NCBI RefSeq assembly: GCF_018417635.1
Contig: NZ_CP071007.1
Coordinates: forward strand, 2,356,501 to 2,420,500
Source of the DNA: Pseudomonas sp. SORT22
GTDB lineage: Bacteria; Pseudomonadota; Gammaproteobacteria; Pseudomonadales; Pseudomonadaceae
Reading direction: 5' to 3'
DNA length: 64,000 nucleotides
Within the stretch, counting starts at the first letter, position 1, and the number at the start of each line of letters is the position of its first letter. Shown one piece after another: positions 1 through 9,552 of the stretch. The notes beneath the pieces were generated by a model. That model ran no database searches and had not been told where the DNA came from. It saw nothing but the letters and a program-made list of their open reading frames with translations. Position numbers and translations under genes: made by a program.

Positions 1-1514
1 GCAAGAGCGTCACTTCGCGCACCCTGGCCGGGCTCACCGGAGCCCATGCGCAGTTGCAGGCCAGCCGCCTGGCCTTTGCCGGGCAGGACCTGCGCCAGTT
101 CGACGAGCGCGCCTGGCGCCGGGTGCGCGGTGCGCAAATCGGCTTTGTCATGCAAGACGCCCTGGGCTCGCTCGACCCCCTGCGCCCGGTCGGCAAGGAG
201 ATTGCCGAGCCGCTGCAACTGCACAGCGCGCTGAACCGCGAGCAGCGTCAGGCGCGGGTGCTGGAACTGCTGCGCGCGGTCGGCGTGCCGGAACCTGAGC
301 TGCGCGCCCGCCAGTACCCCTGGCAGCTCTCCGGCGGCTTGCGCCAACGGGCGCTGATCGCCTCGGCGATTGCCTGCAACCCGCGCCTGCTGATTGCCGA
401 CGAGCCGACCACGGCGCTGGATGCCACGGTGCAGGCCCAGGTCTTGAGCCTGCTCGAATCCCTGCGCGGCGACAGCACGGCGATGCTGATTGTCAGCCAC
501 GACCTGGCGGTGGTCTCGCGCCTGGCCAACCGCGTGGCAGTGATGCACAACGGCGTGATCGTCGAGCAGGGTAGTGTCGAGGCGGTGCTGCAAGACCCGC
601 AGCACCCCTACACCCAGTACCTGCTCAAGGCCGGTGCCGCCGTGCATTTTCGCCGGCCGCAGGCAGCAAAACTTGCGGCCGTGGCGCCGCCGGTGGTGGA
701 AACCAGCGCGCCGCTGTTGCAGGTGCAGCAACTGAGCAAGGCCTTCAAGGGCCCGGACGGCGCCTTGCGCACCGTGGTCGACAAGGTTTCGCTGCAGCTG
801 CACAAGGGCCGCACCTTAGGCATTGTCGGCGAGTCGGGCTCGGGCAAGACCACCCTGACCCGGATGATCCTCGGCCTGGAAACCCCCGACAGCGGCGCGA
901 TCCAGATCAAGGGCCGGCCCTGGCTGCAACTCGATGACCAGGAGAAACGCGCGCTTCGCCGCAGCATCCAGGTGGTGTTCCAGGACCCGCTGAGCTCCTT
1001 CGACCCGCGCTACACCGTGCAGCGGGTGTTGTACGAGGCGCTGCAAGTAGCCGGGCACCTGCGCGCGCAGTGGCGCCCGCAGGCCGTCGAGTTGCTCACC
1101 CTGGTGCGCCTTGACGAAAGCCTGCTGGAGCGGCGCCCGATCGAGCTGTCGGGCGGCCAGCGGCAACGCATCGCCATTGCCCGCGCCCTGGCCGCGCAGC
1201 CGCAGATCCTGGTGTGCGACGAGCCGGTGTCGGCGCTGGATGTGTCGGTGCAGGCGCAGATCCTCGAACTGCTCGACGACCTAAAACAGCGCCTGGGCCT
1301 GGCCTGCCTGTTCATCTCCCACGACCTGGGGGTGATCAACCACGTCAGCGACCAGGTGCTGGTGATGAAAGACGGCGTGGCGGTGGAAAGCGGCGCCGTG
1401 CGCGATGTTTTCGACCGTCCGCAACACCCCTATACCCGTGCCTTGCTTGACGCCATTCCACACCTGGAAAGCGGTCGCAAGGTCAGTTTCGAATTTCTCC
1501 GCCTGGCGATCTGA
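1..1514 (+). CDS. ABC transporter ATP-binding protein, fused double-ATPase (DppD-DppF type), 5'-truncated
   Basis: Cytoplasmic ATPase of a peptide/opine/nickel-type ABC importer, with two nucleotide-binding domains in one chain. The frame is already open at base 3, where the tail of the first Walker A (GKS) is read, so the start lies outside the window. Domain 1 has signature LSGGLRQR, Walker B LLIADEPTTALD and switch IVSHDL. Domain 2 has a full Walker A (GESGSGKTT, about base 830), signature LSGGQRQRI, Walker B ILVCDEPVSALD and FISHDL. Each domain ends in the oligopeptide-family tail with a QHPYT motif. It is followed after 26 bp by a DszC/SfnB-like enzyme, so the substrate may be an organosulfur compound; that is inferred from context only. 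The permease and binding-protein genes would lie upstream. Confidence 0.9.
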   Translation, partial: KSVTSRTLAGLTGAHAQLQASRLAFAGQDLRQFDERAWRRVRGAQIGFVMQDALGSLDPLRPVGKEIAEPLQLHSALNREQRQARVLELLRAVGVPEPELRARQYPWQLSGGLRQRALIASAIACNPRLLIADEPTTALDATVQAQVLSLLESLRGDSTAMLIVSHDLAVVSRLANRVAVMHNGVIVEQGSVEAVLQDPQHPYTQYLLKAGAAVHFRRPQAAKLAAVAPPVVETSAPLLQVQQLSKAFKGPDGALRTVVDKVSLQLHKGRTLGIVGESGSGKTTLTRMILGLETPDSGAIQIKGRPWLQLDDQEKRALRRSIQVVFQDPLSSFDPRYTVQRVLYEALQVAGHLRAQWRPQAVELLTLVRLDESLLERRPIELSGGQRQRIAIARALAAQPQILVCDEPVSALDVSVQAQILELLDDLKQRLGLACLFISHDLGVINHVSDQVLVMKDGVAVESGAVRDVFDRPQHPYTRALLDAIPHLESGRKVSFEFLRLAI

Positions 1515-1540
1515 TCGCCTGATTTGCACAAGGAAAGTCC

Positions 1541-2749
1541 ATGCCTGGTTTATCCGCAGTCCCCCCGATTGAGCGTCGCAACCTCGACGATCTCAAAGGC
1601 AATACCGAAAACCTGCTGGCGCTGATTGCCGCCGGCGCCGCGCAACGTGAGCGCGAACGCCAGCTGCCCTATGAAGCGGTGCGCCAGATTGCCCAGGCCG
1701 GGCTCTACACCTGTCGCATCCCCGAGCAGTATGGCGGCCCGGGTGGCAGTGTCAGCGATGTGATCGGCCTGCTGCTGCGCATCGCCTCGGTGGACTCCAA
1801 CGTCGCCCAGGCGCTGCGCCCGGGCTTTGGTTTTATCGAAGGCTTGTTGTCGTCAACCGCCGACGGCGCCGAGGCCGAGCGCCAGCGCTGGTTCGCCCGT
1901 TACCTGCAAGGCGCGGTGCTGGGCAATGCCGGTTGGGAAGTGGGCGGCGCCAATGGCGCGATCAGTGCGCGCATCGTGCGTGACGGCGAGCATTACCGCG
2001 CCAGCGGCAGCAAGTACTACAGCACCGGCTCCCTGTACGCCGACTGGGTCAGCGCCGTGGCTCTGGATGAAAACGATCAGCCGGTGTCGTTCGTGCTGCC
2101 GCGCGAGCGCCAGGGCCTGGAGTTGCTCGACGATTTCGACGCCATGGGCCAGCGCCTGACTGCCAGCGGCACCACGCGCCTGAATGATGTCGTGGTGTAC
2201 GCCGACGAGATCCGCACGCGGACCGTGGAGGAGGGCAAGCGCACCATCGTCACGCCGTTCCTGCAGTTGTTTCTGGCCACGGTGCAGGCCGGCATCGCCC
2301 GCAATGCGCTGGACGACGCCAGCCGCTTTGCCCGCGAGCACGCGCGGCCGATCAAGCACAGCAGCGCCGCGCGTTCGGTGGATGACCCTTACGTGCAGCT
2401 CAGCGTCGGCGAGATCGCCGCCCGTGCCTTTAGCGCCGAAGCCGTGGTGTTGCGCGCGGCGGCGTCGATCGACCGCGCCTGGGCCAGCGGGCTTGACCCG
2501 CAACAGGTCGACCAGGCCGCCATCGACGTCGCCCAGGCCCAGTACATTGCCGCCGAGTCCGCGCTCAAGGCTGCCGAGTTGCTGTTCGACGTCGGCGGCG
2601 CCTCGACCACCGGCCGCAGCCACAATCTCGACCGCCACTGGCGCAACGCGCGCACGGTCGCCAACCACAACCCGCGGCACTGGAAGGCCGCAGCGGTGGG
2701 TGCCTGGCAACTGACCGGCACGCCGCCGCCGACGTCGGGCTTGTTCTGA
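1541..2749 (+). CDS. SfnB/DszC-like acyl-CoA-dehydrogenase-fold flavin oxidoreductase
   Basis: 402-residue protein of the acyl-CoA dehydrogenase fold. It belongs to the branch that includes DszC and the SfnB family, in which reduced flavin activates oxygen on sulfur compounds. Visible are an N-terminal helical domain with the IPEQYGGPGG segment (about residues 59-68), a central beta domain with GSKYYSTGS, and the C-terminal helical domain ending in GGASTTGRSHNLDRHWRN, the characteristic tail of this branch. The start is ATG with AAGGAAA about 7 bases upstream. It sits between an ABC ATPase and an MFS gene (1-base gap downstream), which suggests one operon. The exact substrate cannot be read from sequence. 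A paralogue lies at 5365-6540 on the other strand. Confidence 0.85.
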   Translation: MPGLSAVPPIERRNLDDLKGNTENLLALIAAGAAQRERERQLPYEAVRQIAQAGLYTCRIPEQYGGPGGSVSDVIGLLLRIASVDSNVAQALRPGFGFIEGLLSSTADGAEAERQRWFARYLQGAVLGNAGWEVGGANGAISARIVRDGEHYRASGSKYYSTGSLYADWVSAVALDENDQPVSFVLPRERQGLELLDDFDAMGQRLTASGTTRLNDVVVYADEIRTRTVEEGKRTIVTPFLQLFLATVQAGIARNALDDASRFAREHARPIKHSSAARSVDDPYVQLSVGEIAARAFSAEAVVLRAAASIDRAWASGLDPQQVDQAAIDVAQAQYIAAESALKAAELLFDVGGASTTGRSHNLDRHWRNARTVANHNPRHWKAAAVGAWQLTGTPPPTSGLF

Positions 2750-2750
2750 G

Positions 2751-4163
2751 GTGGGCAGTTTGCAGGCGCCGCTGTTGACCCACAGCACCGGGCAATCACG
2801 GCGGGTACCGATGATCATCGGCTGTGCGTTGCTGATGGAGCTGATCGACTCCACCGTGGTCATGACCGCATTGCCACAGATGGCCAGCGAGTTCGGCGCG
2901 CCGAGTGTGCGCATGAACCTGGTGGTGTCGCTGTACATGCTCGCCGCGGCCCTGGCAGTGCCGGTCAGCGGCTGGGCGGCGGACCGCTACGGGCCGCGGC
3001 GGGTGTTCGTGCTGGCGATAGTGTTGTTCACCCTGTCGTCGCTGGCTTGCGCCCTGGCCGGGTCGTTGCTGCAACTGTGCCTGGCGCGCCTGTGCCAGGG
3101 CGCGGCGGGGGCGATGATGGTGCCGGTGGGCTTGATGATCCTGCTGCGCTGGTCGCCGCGCGAGCAACTGCTGCGCAACATGTCCTACCTGACCATCCCG
3201 CCACTGGTGGGGCCGATGCTCGGGCCGCCGCTGGGCGGTCTGCTGGTGACGCTGCTGTCGTGGCAATGGATTTTTCTGGTCAACCTGCCCATCGGCGTGC
3301 TCGGGGTGTACCTGGTGCTGCGGCATATTCCCGATTACCCCGGCGACAGCCAGCAACGCCTGGACCTGCACGGCTTGCTGCTGGCCAGTGTGACCCTGGC
3401 GTCACTGGTGTTCGGCTTCGAGGCGCTCGGCCATGGTTTGCTGGCGCGGCGCTGGGTGCTGCTGTTGCTGCTGATCGGGCTAATAACAGCGCTGCTCTAT
3501 GTGCGCCATGCCCGGCGTTGCGCCCAGCCGCTGCTGGACTTTTCGCCTTTGCGCGTAGGCAGTTTTGCCGTGAGTTTCTGGGGTGGCAACCTGTTTCGCC
3601 TGGGCACGGCGGCGCAGCCGTTCTTGATGGTGTTGTTGTTCCAGCTGTGCTTTGGTTTAAGCCCTTTGCATGCCGGTTTGCTGACCTTCACCGGGGGTGT
3701 CGGCGCCTTTGTGGTCAAGCTGCTGGCGGTGCGTATCGTGCGCCGCTTTGGCTTTCGCCGCACCTTGAGTATCAATGCATTGTTCACCGGTTTGAGCCTG
3801 GGCGCCTGCGCCAGTTTCAACCTCGACACGCCGTACTGGCTGGTGGTGTTGATCCTGTTCGCCAGCGGCCTGATCCGCTCCTTGCAGTTCAGCGCCATGG
3901 GTGGCCTGACCTATGCCGACGTGCCCGCCGAACTGCACAGCCGCGCCAGCAGCCTGTCGGCGGCGACGGTGCAGTTGACCATGAGCTTGTCGGTGGGGGT
4001 GGCTGCTTCACTGCTCAGTGTGTTGATGAGCGTGAAAGGTGAGCAGCAAGTGGCGGTGGCGGATATCGCCCTGGTGATTGGCGTCGGGGCGCTGCTGTGC
4101 ATGGCTTCGGCGCTGGTGTTTCGCACGCTGGCGGCGGATGCGGGGAGTGAGATCTACTGCTGA
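2751..4163 (+). CDS. MFS transporter, DHA2 (EmrB/QacA, 14-TM) family
   Basis: 470-residue inner-membrane proton-driven exporter. The first helix carries the DHA2 signature region (LMELIDSTVVMTALPQM), followed by DRYGPRRVF between helices 2 and 3 and the PLVGPMLGPPLGG motif in helix 5. Hydrophobic segments fit about 14 helices. The start is a GTG one base after the stop of the upstream oxidoreductase; an ATG at 2811 is a shorter alternative that would still keep helix 1. The tight spacing suggests co-transcription with the ABC ATPase/SfnB-like genes. Within a sulfur cluster it could export a toxic intermediate or a drug; the cargo is unknown. Confidence 0.88.
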   Translation: MGSLQAPLLTHSTGQSRRVPMIIGCALLMELIDSTVVMTALPQMASEFGAPSVRMNLVVSLYMLAAALAVPVSGWAADRYGPRRVFVLAIVLFTLSSLACALAGSLLQLCLARLCQGAAGAMMVPVGLMILLRWSPREQLLRNMSYLTIPPLVGPMLGPPLGGLLVTLLSWQWIFLVNLPIGVLGVYLVLRHIPDYPGDSQQRLDLHGLLLASVTLASLVFGFEALGHGLLARRWVLLLLLIGLITALLYVRHARRCAQPLLDFSPLRVGSFAVSFWGGNLFRLGTAAQPFLMVLLFQLCFGLSPLHAGLLTFTGGVGAFVVKLLAVRIVRRFGFRRTLSINALFTGLSLGACASFNLDTPYWLVVLILFASGLIRSLQFSAMGGLTYADVPAELHSRASSLSAATVQLTMSLSVGVAASLLSVLMSVKGEQQVAVADIALVIGVGALLCMASALVFRTLAADAGSEIYC

Positions 4164-4189
4164 GCTTTTCTCGACTGGACTGCGACCGC

Positions 4190-4226
4190 TGCACGCTCGA
4201 TCGCGGGTCGAGCCCGCTCCCACAGG
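4190..4226. repeat. REP element
   Basis: Pseudomonas REP-type sequence in the 90-bp gap between two convergent genes. The core GCGGGTCGAGCCCGCTCC is preceded by the extended leader CGACCGCTGCACGCTCGATC, which also precedes the copies near 45908 and 63710. Confidence 0.75.
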
Positions 4227-4253
4227 ATGGGTACAGGGCCTGCGATAAGGCCA

Positions 4254-5354
<1,101 letters not shown>

Positions 5355-5364
5355 GGCGGTCACA

Positions 5365-6540
5365 CTATGAGTAGAAGGTCGGAGTCGGCAATTGCCCGCG
5401 CAGGGCCCATTCACCGAGTTCGTGCAGCTTGTAGTCGAGCGGGTCGTGCAGGCTCTGGGTGCGCAGGTTGCGCCAGTGCCGGTCGAGGCCCACCGAGGCC
5501 TGGGTGGCGCGGGCGCCGGTGACTTCAAACACCTTGCTGCAAATCTCCAGGCCATCGCGGCTGGCGGCGACCTTGGCGGTAGCGATGCTCACCGCCAGGC
5601 GCCCGCGTTGTTCGGCGCTCAGCGCCGCGCCTTTGGCCCAGGCCTGGTCCAGTTCCTGGGCGGCCTGGTCAACCAGCAGCCGCGCACCCTGCAGGCGCAC
5701 CCAGAAGTCGCCGAAATGCTTGAGTACATACGGGTCGGCGCTGCTCTGTTCGGCGAGCGATTTGAACCATGGCCGCGACTCGCGCAGGGCATAATCCCGG
5801 GCCTCTTCGAAAGCGCCCTCGGCGATGCCGAGGAAGATATTGGCGAAATGCAGCTGGGCAATCAGCGGCCGCAGGCAGGCGAACGGCGTGCTCAAGGGAC
5901 CGGGGTCGAGCAGCAGGTCGCTTTCTTCCACCCGTACCCGTTCGAAGCTGGCGCTGCCGCTGTCGGTCTGGCGCTGGCCCATGTTGTGCCAGTCGTTGTG
6001 CAGGGTGATGCCGGTGCGCCCGCTGGGGATCGCCGCAATCAGCAGCTTGCCGCCGGCGCTCTCGTCCACCGCCGAGGCGATGAGCATCTCTGAATCGCTG
6101 GCGCCGGAGCAGAAGCTTTTTTTACCGGAGAACTCGCGAAAGCTGCCACGGTCCTTGACCACCGTGCGGGTGTCCAGCGGGTTGAGGGCATTGCCCCAGA
6201 ACCAGCTCTTGCGCGCGGTCAGTTCAAACCATGGCTGCCACTGCGCGGGCGTGGCAAACAGGCGCACGGTGGCGAGCATCAGGTGATGAAAACCAAACAC
6301 GTGGGCCAGGGAACTGTCGACCCGGGCGAATTCACGAACCACCTCGAACGTTTGCCTCCAGCTGGCGCCCAGCCCACCGAACTCGCGGGGGATGCTCAAG
6401 GCCAGCAGGCCGCTGCTGCGGATGGCATCGCGTTCAACCTTGGGCGTGCCGCCCTGGCGGTCGCGCTCGACGGCGTTGCGGGCGAACTCGCTGGCCAGTT
6501 CCCGGGCGATGTGCAAAGGGGTCGATGGAGTGCGGTGCAA
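5365..6540 (-). CDS. SfnC/DszC-like flavin-dependent oxidoreductase (acyl-CoA dehydrogenase fold)
   Basis: 391-residue acyl-CoA-dehydrogenase-fold protein close to SfnC/DszC. It has IPREFGGLGASW (about residues 54-65), a central GKKSFCSGA strand region and the C-terminal tail RATQASVGLDRHWRNLRTQSLHDP. The only start before an in-frame TGA (6550-6552) is TTG at 6540; a later TTG at 6516 would trim eight residues. TTG use and a weak ribosome site suggest modest translation. It is followed after 10 bp by the SfnR-like activator, so enzyme and regulator probably form one operon. It shares the fold and tail motif with the enzyme at 1541-2749. The likely role is oxygenation of an organosulfur compound with FMNH2 from a partner reductase not present here. 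Confidence 0.82.
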   Translation of the reverse strand: MHRTPSTPLHIARELASEFARNAVERDRQGGTPKVERDAIRSSGLLALSIPREFGGLGASWRQTFEVVREFARVDSSLAHVFGFHHLMLATVRLFATPAQWQPWFELTARKSWFWGNALNPLDTRTVVKDRGSFREFSGKKSFCSGASDSEMLIASAVDESAGGKLLIAAIPSGRTGITLHNDWHNMGQRQTDSGSASFERVRVEESDLLLDPGPLSTPFACLRPLIAQLHFANIFLGIAEGAFEEARDYALRESRPWFKSLAEQSSADPYVLKHFGDFWVRLQGARLLVDQAAQELDQAWAKGAALSAEQRGRLAVSIATAKVAASRDGLEICSKVFEVTGARATQASVGLDRHWRNLRTQSLHDPLDYKLHELGEWALRGQLPTPTFYS

Positions 6541-6754
6541 AGGTGGCGCTCACTTGCTCGATGAGGGTGGTACCGATGCTAAAGGATCTAAAAAACTGAA
6601 AATAAATAACTTGTAGGTCTTTCGATATGTCGATTTGTATATTTCGTTTTGTTCTATATTCGTAAGTATTTATTCTTTTTAATTTTATTCGCTCGAGCGC
6701 AATCTGCACCTCAAGCACTGCGCGGCAGTGCACCCCAGGACGAGGAAGCAGCAC
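6541..6754. promoter_or_regulatory. AT-rich divergent regulatory region
   Basis: The 214-bp gap between the SfnC-like gene (minus) and the TOBE gene (plus) contains a strikingly AT-rich block at about 6580-6695, in sharp contrast to its GC-rich surroundings. No TGGC-N8-TTGC sigma-54 element was found by eye. Promoters for both genes are expected here; individual boxes cannot be assigned with confidence. Confidence 0.5.
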
Positions 6755-6970
6755 ATGACCATCAAGGCGATCAACGTACGCAATCAGTTCAAAGGCACGG
6801 TCAAGGAGATCATCGAAGGCCCGGTGGTATCGGAAATCGACGTACAGACCTCCGCCGGCATCGTCACCTCGGTGATCACCACCCGCTCGGTGCACGAGCT
6901 GGAGCTGCGGGTCGGCAGCGAAGTGATTGCCTTCGTCAAATCCACCGAGGTGTCGATCGCCAAGCTATGA
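6755..6970 (+). CDS. Molbindin-like TOBE domain protein
   Basis: 71-residue single TOBE domain, as in stand-alone molybdate-binding molbindins (Mop). The fold signature is visible in NQFKGTVKEIIEGPVVSEIDV followed by ITTRSVHELELRVGSEVIAFVKSTEVSI. Proteins of this size assemble into oligomers that bind molybdate or tungstate at subunit interfaces and buffer the oxyanion in the cytoplasm. The start ATG at 6755 has GAGGAAG about 6 bases upstream; an earlier in-frame ATG at 6728 precedes that ribosome site and is unlikely. It is monocistronic, with a strong terminator 18 bp after the stop. Placement next to sulfur genes is suggestive, since sulfate/molybdate oxyanion genes often cluster, but no functional link is shown. 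Confidence 0.88.
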   Translation: MTIKAINVRNQFKGTVKEIIEGPVVSEIDVQTSAGIVTSVITTRSVHELELRVGSEVIAFVKSTEVSIAKL

Positions 6971-6988
6971 AGGGCAGGAACAAAAACA

Positions 6989-7021
6989 GGCCGAGCCCCG
7001 GTGATGGGGCTCGGCCTTTTT
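6989..7021. terminator. Bidirectional rho-independent terminator
   Basis: Perfect 11-bp stem (GGCCGAGCCCC / GGGGCTCGGCC) with a 6-base loop, followed by TTTTT on the plus strand. On the minus strand the stem is followed by a T-rich run. It serves the TOBE gene and the convergent NCS1 permease gene ending at 7025. Confidence 0.92.
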
Positions 7022-7024
7022 GTT

Positions 7025-8446
7025 TCAGGACTGGCTGGTTTGCGGCAGGATCATCTGCGCCGGGGCATCGGCAGCCTTGCGCCGCGCCACCAGGTAATAC
7101 AGCACACTCGGTACGATCAGGCCGATGATCCACGACAGGTCAACGCCGCCCAGGTGGGCAACCATCGGGCCGGTGTAGAGCTTGGTGGAAATGAACGGCA
7201 TCTGCACCAGCACGCCGATGGTGTAGACGATGATGCCAGGCAGGTTCCAGCGCCCGTAGCGGCCGTTGGGGTCAGCCAGCGCCGGCACGTCGTAGCGCTC
7301 CTTGGTGATGAAGTAGTAGTCCACCAGGTTGACCGCGCTCCAGGGCACGAAGAAGGTCAGCAGGAACAGGATGAACGACTTGAACGCGGCCAGGAACGAA
7401 TGCTGGCCGAGCAGGGCGATCAACGTCGAAGCGCCAACGATGGCGAGGACGAAGAACAGCCGCTGACGGCGGGTGACTTCGATGTGCCCGCGAAAGCCAC
7501 TGATGATGGTGGCGATGCACATGAAGCTGCCGTAGGAGTTGAGGGTCGAGATGGTCACCTTACCGAAGGCGATGCTGAAGTACAGCAGCGCGGCGGTGGC
7601 GCCGGTACCGCCCAGGCCGACGATGTAGGCCACTTCACGGCCGGAGAACTGGCCGTTGGCAATCGCCGCGGCAAACACCCCGAGGACCATCGACGCCTGG
7701 GCGCCGACCACCGAGCCCAGGCCTGCGGCGAGGAAGGTCTTGAACGATGAGGTGTTGCTCGGCAGGTAGCGCGAATAATCCGCGACATAAGGGCCGAACG
7801 AGATCTGCCAGGACGCCGACAGCGACACCGCGAGCAGGAACGAGGCCCAGGTGAAGTGGCGGTTCTCCAGCAACTGGCCGATGTCGCTGATGACCATGAT
7901 GCGGCTGAACAGGTAGACGAAGGCGATGATTCCCAGCACGCTGGCCACCCGGCCGATCCAGTGGATCATGCGGTAGCCGAACACCGTGGCAAGGACGATG
8001 ACCCCGGCGAAAATCAGAATGCCGGCGCTGTCGCTGACGCTCAGCAACTGGCCGATGGCCTGGCCCGAGAGCACCGTGCCGGTGGCGGTGAAGCCCAGGT
8101 ACATCAGGCACACCAGGGCAATCGGGATGGCCGCGCCGTACACCCCGAACTGCACGCGGCTGGAGATCATCTGCGGCAGGCCGAGTTTCGGCCCTTGGGC
8201 GGCGTGCAGGGCCATGACCGCGCCGCCGACCAGTTGCCCGAGCAGCAGGCCGATCAGCGACCAGAACACATCGCCACCGAGCACCACGGCCAGGGCCCCG
8301 GTGACGATTGCGGTGATTTGCAGGTTGGCACCCAGCCACAGGGTGAACTGGCTGTAGAGGCGTCCGTGTCGTTCGTTTTCCGGGATGTAGTCGATCGAGC
8401 GCCGCTCGATCAGGGGCTTGCTGCGCGAGGCATTGGCCTGGGTCAT
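7025..8446 (-). CDS. NCS1 family cytosine/purine-type permease
   Basis: 473-residue inner-membrane transporter of the nucleobase:cation symporter-1 family (cytosine, purines, uracil, allantoin, hydantoin). The N terminus carries the family motif RRSIDYIPENERHG (residues 15-28) followed by about 12 hydrophobic segments; FGPYVADYSRYLPS in the middle and SAVNLVDYYFITKERYD near the end are typical. The ATG at 8446 was chosen because the frame upstream lacks similarity and contains the promoter. No deaminase or hydrolase gene adjoins it, so the substrate is open. A TGTATATACA palindrome lies 85 bp upstream and could be a GntR/HutC-type operator. Confidence 0.88.
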   Translation of the reverse strand: MTQANASRSKPLIERRSIDYIPENERHGRLYSQFTLWLGANLQITAIVTGALAVVLGGDVFWSLIGLLLGQLVGGAVMALHAAQGPKLGLPQMISSRVQFGVYGAAIPIALVCLMYLGFTATGTVLSGQAIGQLLSVSDSAGILIFAGVIVLATVFGYRMIHWIGRVASVLGIIAFVYLFSRIMVISDIGQLLENRHFTWASFLLAVSLSASWQISFGPYVADYSRYLPSNTSSFKTFLAAGLGSVVGAQASMVLGVFAAAIANGQFSGREVAYIVGLGGTGATAALLYFSIAFGKVTISTLNSYGSFMCIATIISGFRGHIEVTRRQRLFFVLAIVGASTLIALLGQHSFLAAFKSFILFLLTFFVPWSAVNLVDYYFITKERYDVPALADPNGRYGRWNLPGIIVYTIGVLVQMPFISTKLYTGPMVAHLGGVDLSWIIGLIVPSVLYYLVARRKAADAPAQMILPQTSQS

Positions 8447-8530
8447 TGCTCGGGATCTCCGCCTATTGTTGTGTTGTCGCGGTCGGGTCGCCAGCCGAAC
8501 GCAGGCGGGCGACTGAAACAGATATGAGCA

Positions 8531-8540
8531 TGTATATACA
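8531..8540. promoter_or_regulatory. Candidate GntR/HutC-type operator
   Basis: Perfect 10-bp palindrome TGTATATACA between the divergent NCS1 permease and EamA genes. It fits the GT-N-TA-N-AC pattern described for HutC-subfamily GntR regulators. No GntR gene is in the window, so the assignment rests on the motif alone. Confidence 0.45.
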
Positions 8541-8657
8541 AATACAGTCAAGTGGAGGTGTCGGCTTTGCGGCGTCCATCCGTCGCGATGGATGCTGCGA
8601 TGATTTCGTGCATAAGGTTATGCTGTTGCGAAATATTACAAAGCCGTTGAGGGAAGC

Positions 8658-9542
8658 ATGCCGTTAAAGGATTTACTGCTGGCGCTGGTGGTGATTGTCG
8701 CCTGGGGCGTCAATTTCGTGGTGATCAAGGTCGGCCTCGATGGCTTGCCGCCGATGTTGCTGGGCGCCTTGCGCTTTGCCCTGGTGGCGTTTCCGGCGGT
8801 GCTGCTGGTCAAGCGCCCGCAGTTGCCCTGGCGCTGGCTGATTGCCTACGGCGCGACCATCTCCCTGGGCCAGTTCGCCTTTCTCTTCGAGGCCATGGGC
8901 AATGGCATGCCGCCGGGGCTGGCGTCGCTGGTGCTGCAATCCCAGGCGTTCTTCACCCTGTTTTTTGCCGCGATCTTCCTCGGCGAGCGGCTGCGCGCGG
9001 CCAGCGTACTGGGCCTGCTGGTGGCCGCCGGCGGCCTGGCCCTGATCGGCAGCGAAAACGGCGCCAGCGTGCCGTTTTTTGCCTTGCTGCTGACCCTGTG
9101 CGCCGCCGCGATGTGGGCCATGGGCAATATCATCACCCGGCGTTTCGGCAATATCGACCTGGTGGCCCTGGTGATCTGGGGCGGGTTGGTACCGCCGCTG
9201 CCGTTTCTGGCGCTGTCGTGGTGGCTGGAAGGCCCCGAGCGGATCGAAAGCTCGCTGCGCGGCATCGGCTGGAGCTCGGTGCTGGCGCTGGCCTATCTGG
9301 CGTTTATCGCCACCATGCTCGGCTACAGCCTGTGGAGCCATCTGCTGTCGCGCTACCCGGCCGGCAAGGTGGCGCCGTTTTCGTTGCTGGTGCCGGTGGT
9401 GGGCCTGAGCTCTTCGGCCTTGCTGCTGGACGAGCGCCTGACCCCGCTGCAAGGCTGGGGCGCGCTGCTGGTGATGGCCGGGCTGTTGATCAACGTCTTC
9501 GGCCCGCGCCTGCGCCAGTTGTTGCTGGCGCGGATGGCCTAG
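8658..9542 (+). CDS. EamA/DMT family transporter (amino-acid metabolite exporter type)
   Basis: 294-residue drug/metabolite transporter with ten predicted helices arranged as two EamA repeats (about residues 4-135 and 148-285). The start LLLALVVIVAWGVNFVVIKVG and the EamA signature around EAMGNGMPPGLASLVLQSQ resemble the O-acetylserine/cysteine exporter YdeD. It sits in the inner membrane. The ATG follows GGGAAG. It stands alone, divergent from the NCS1 permease and convergent with a SufR-like regulator. Export of a cysteine-pathway metabolite would fit the nearby sulfur genes, but specificity cannot be read from sequence. Confidence 0.85.
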   Translation: MPLKDLLLALVVIVAWGVNFVVIKVGLDGLPPMLLGALRFALVAFPAVLLVKRPQLPWRWLIAYGATISLGQFAFLFEAMGNGMPPGLASLVLQSQAFFTLFFAAIFLGERLRAASVLGLLVAAGGLALIGSENGASVPFFALLLTLCAAAMWAMGNIITRRFGNIDLVALVIWGGLVPPLPFLALSWWLEGPERIESSLRGIGWSSVLALAYLAFIATMLGYSLWSHLLSRYPAGKVAPFSLLVPVVGLSSSALLLDERLTPLQGWGALLVMAGLLINVFGPRLRQLLLARMA

Positions 9543-9552
9543 CCGTGGGTGA

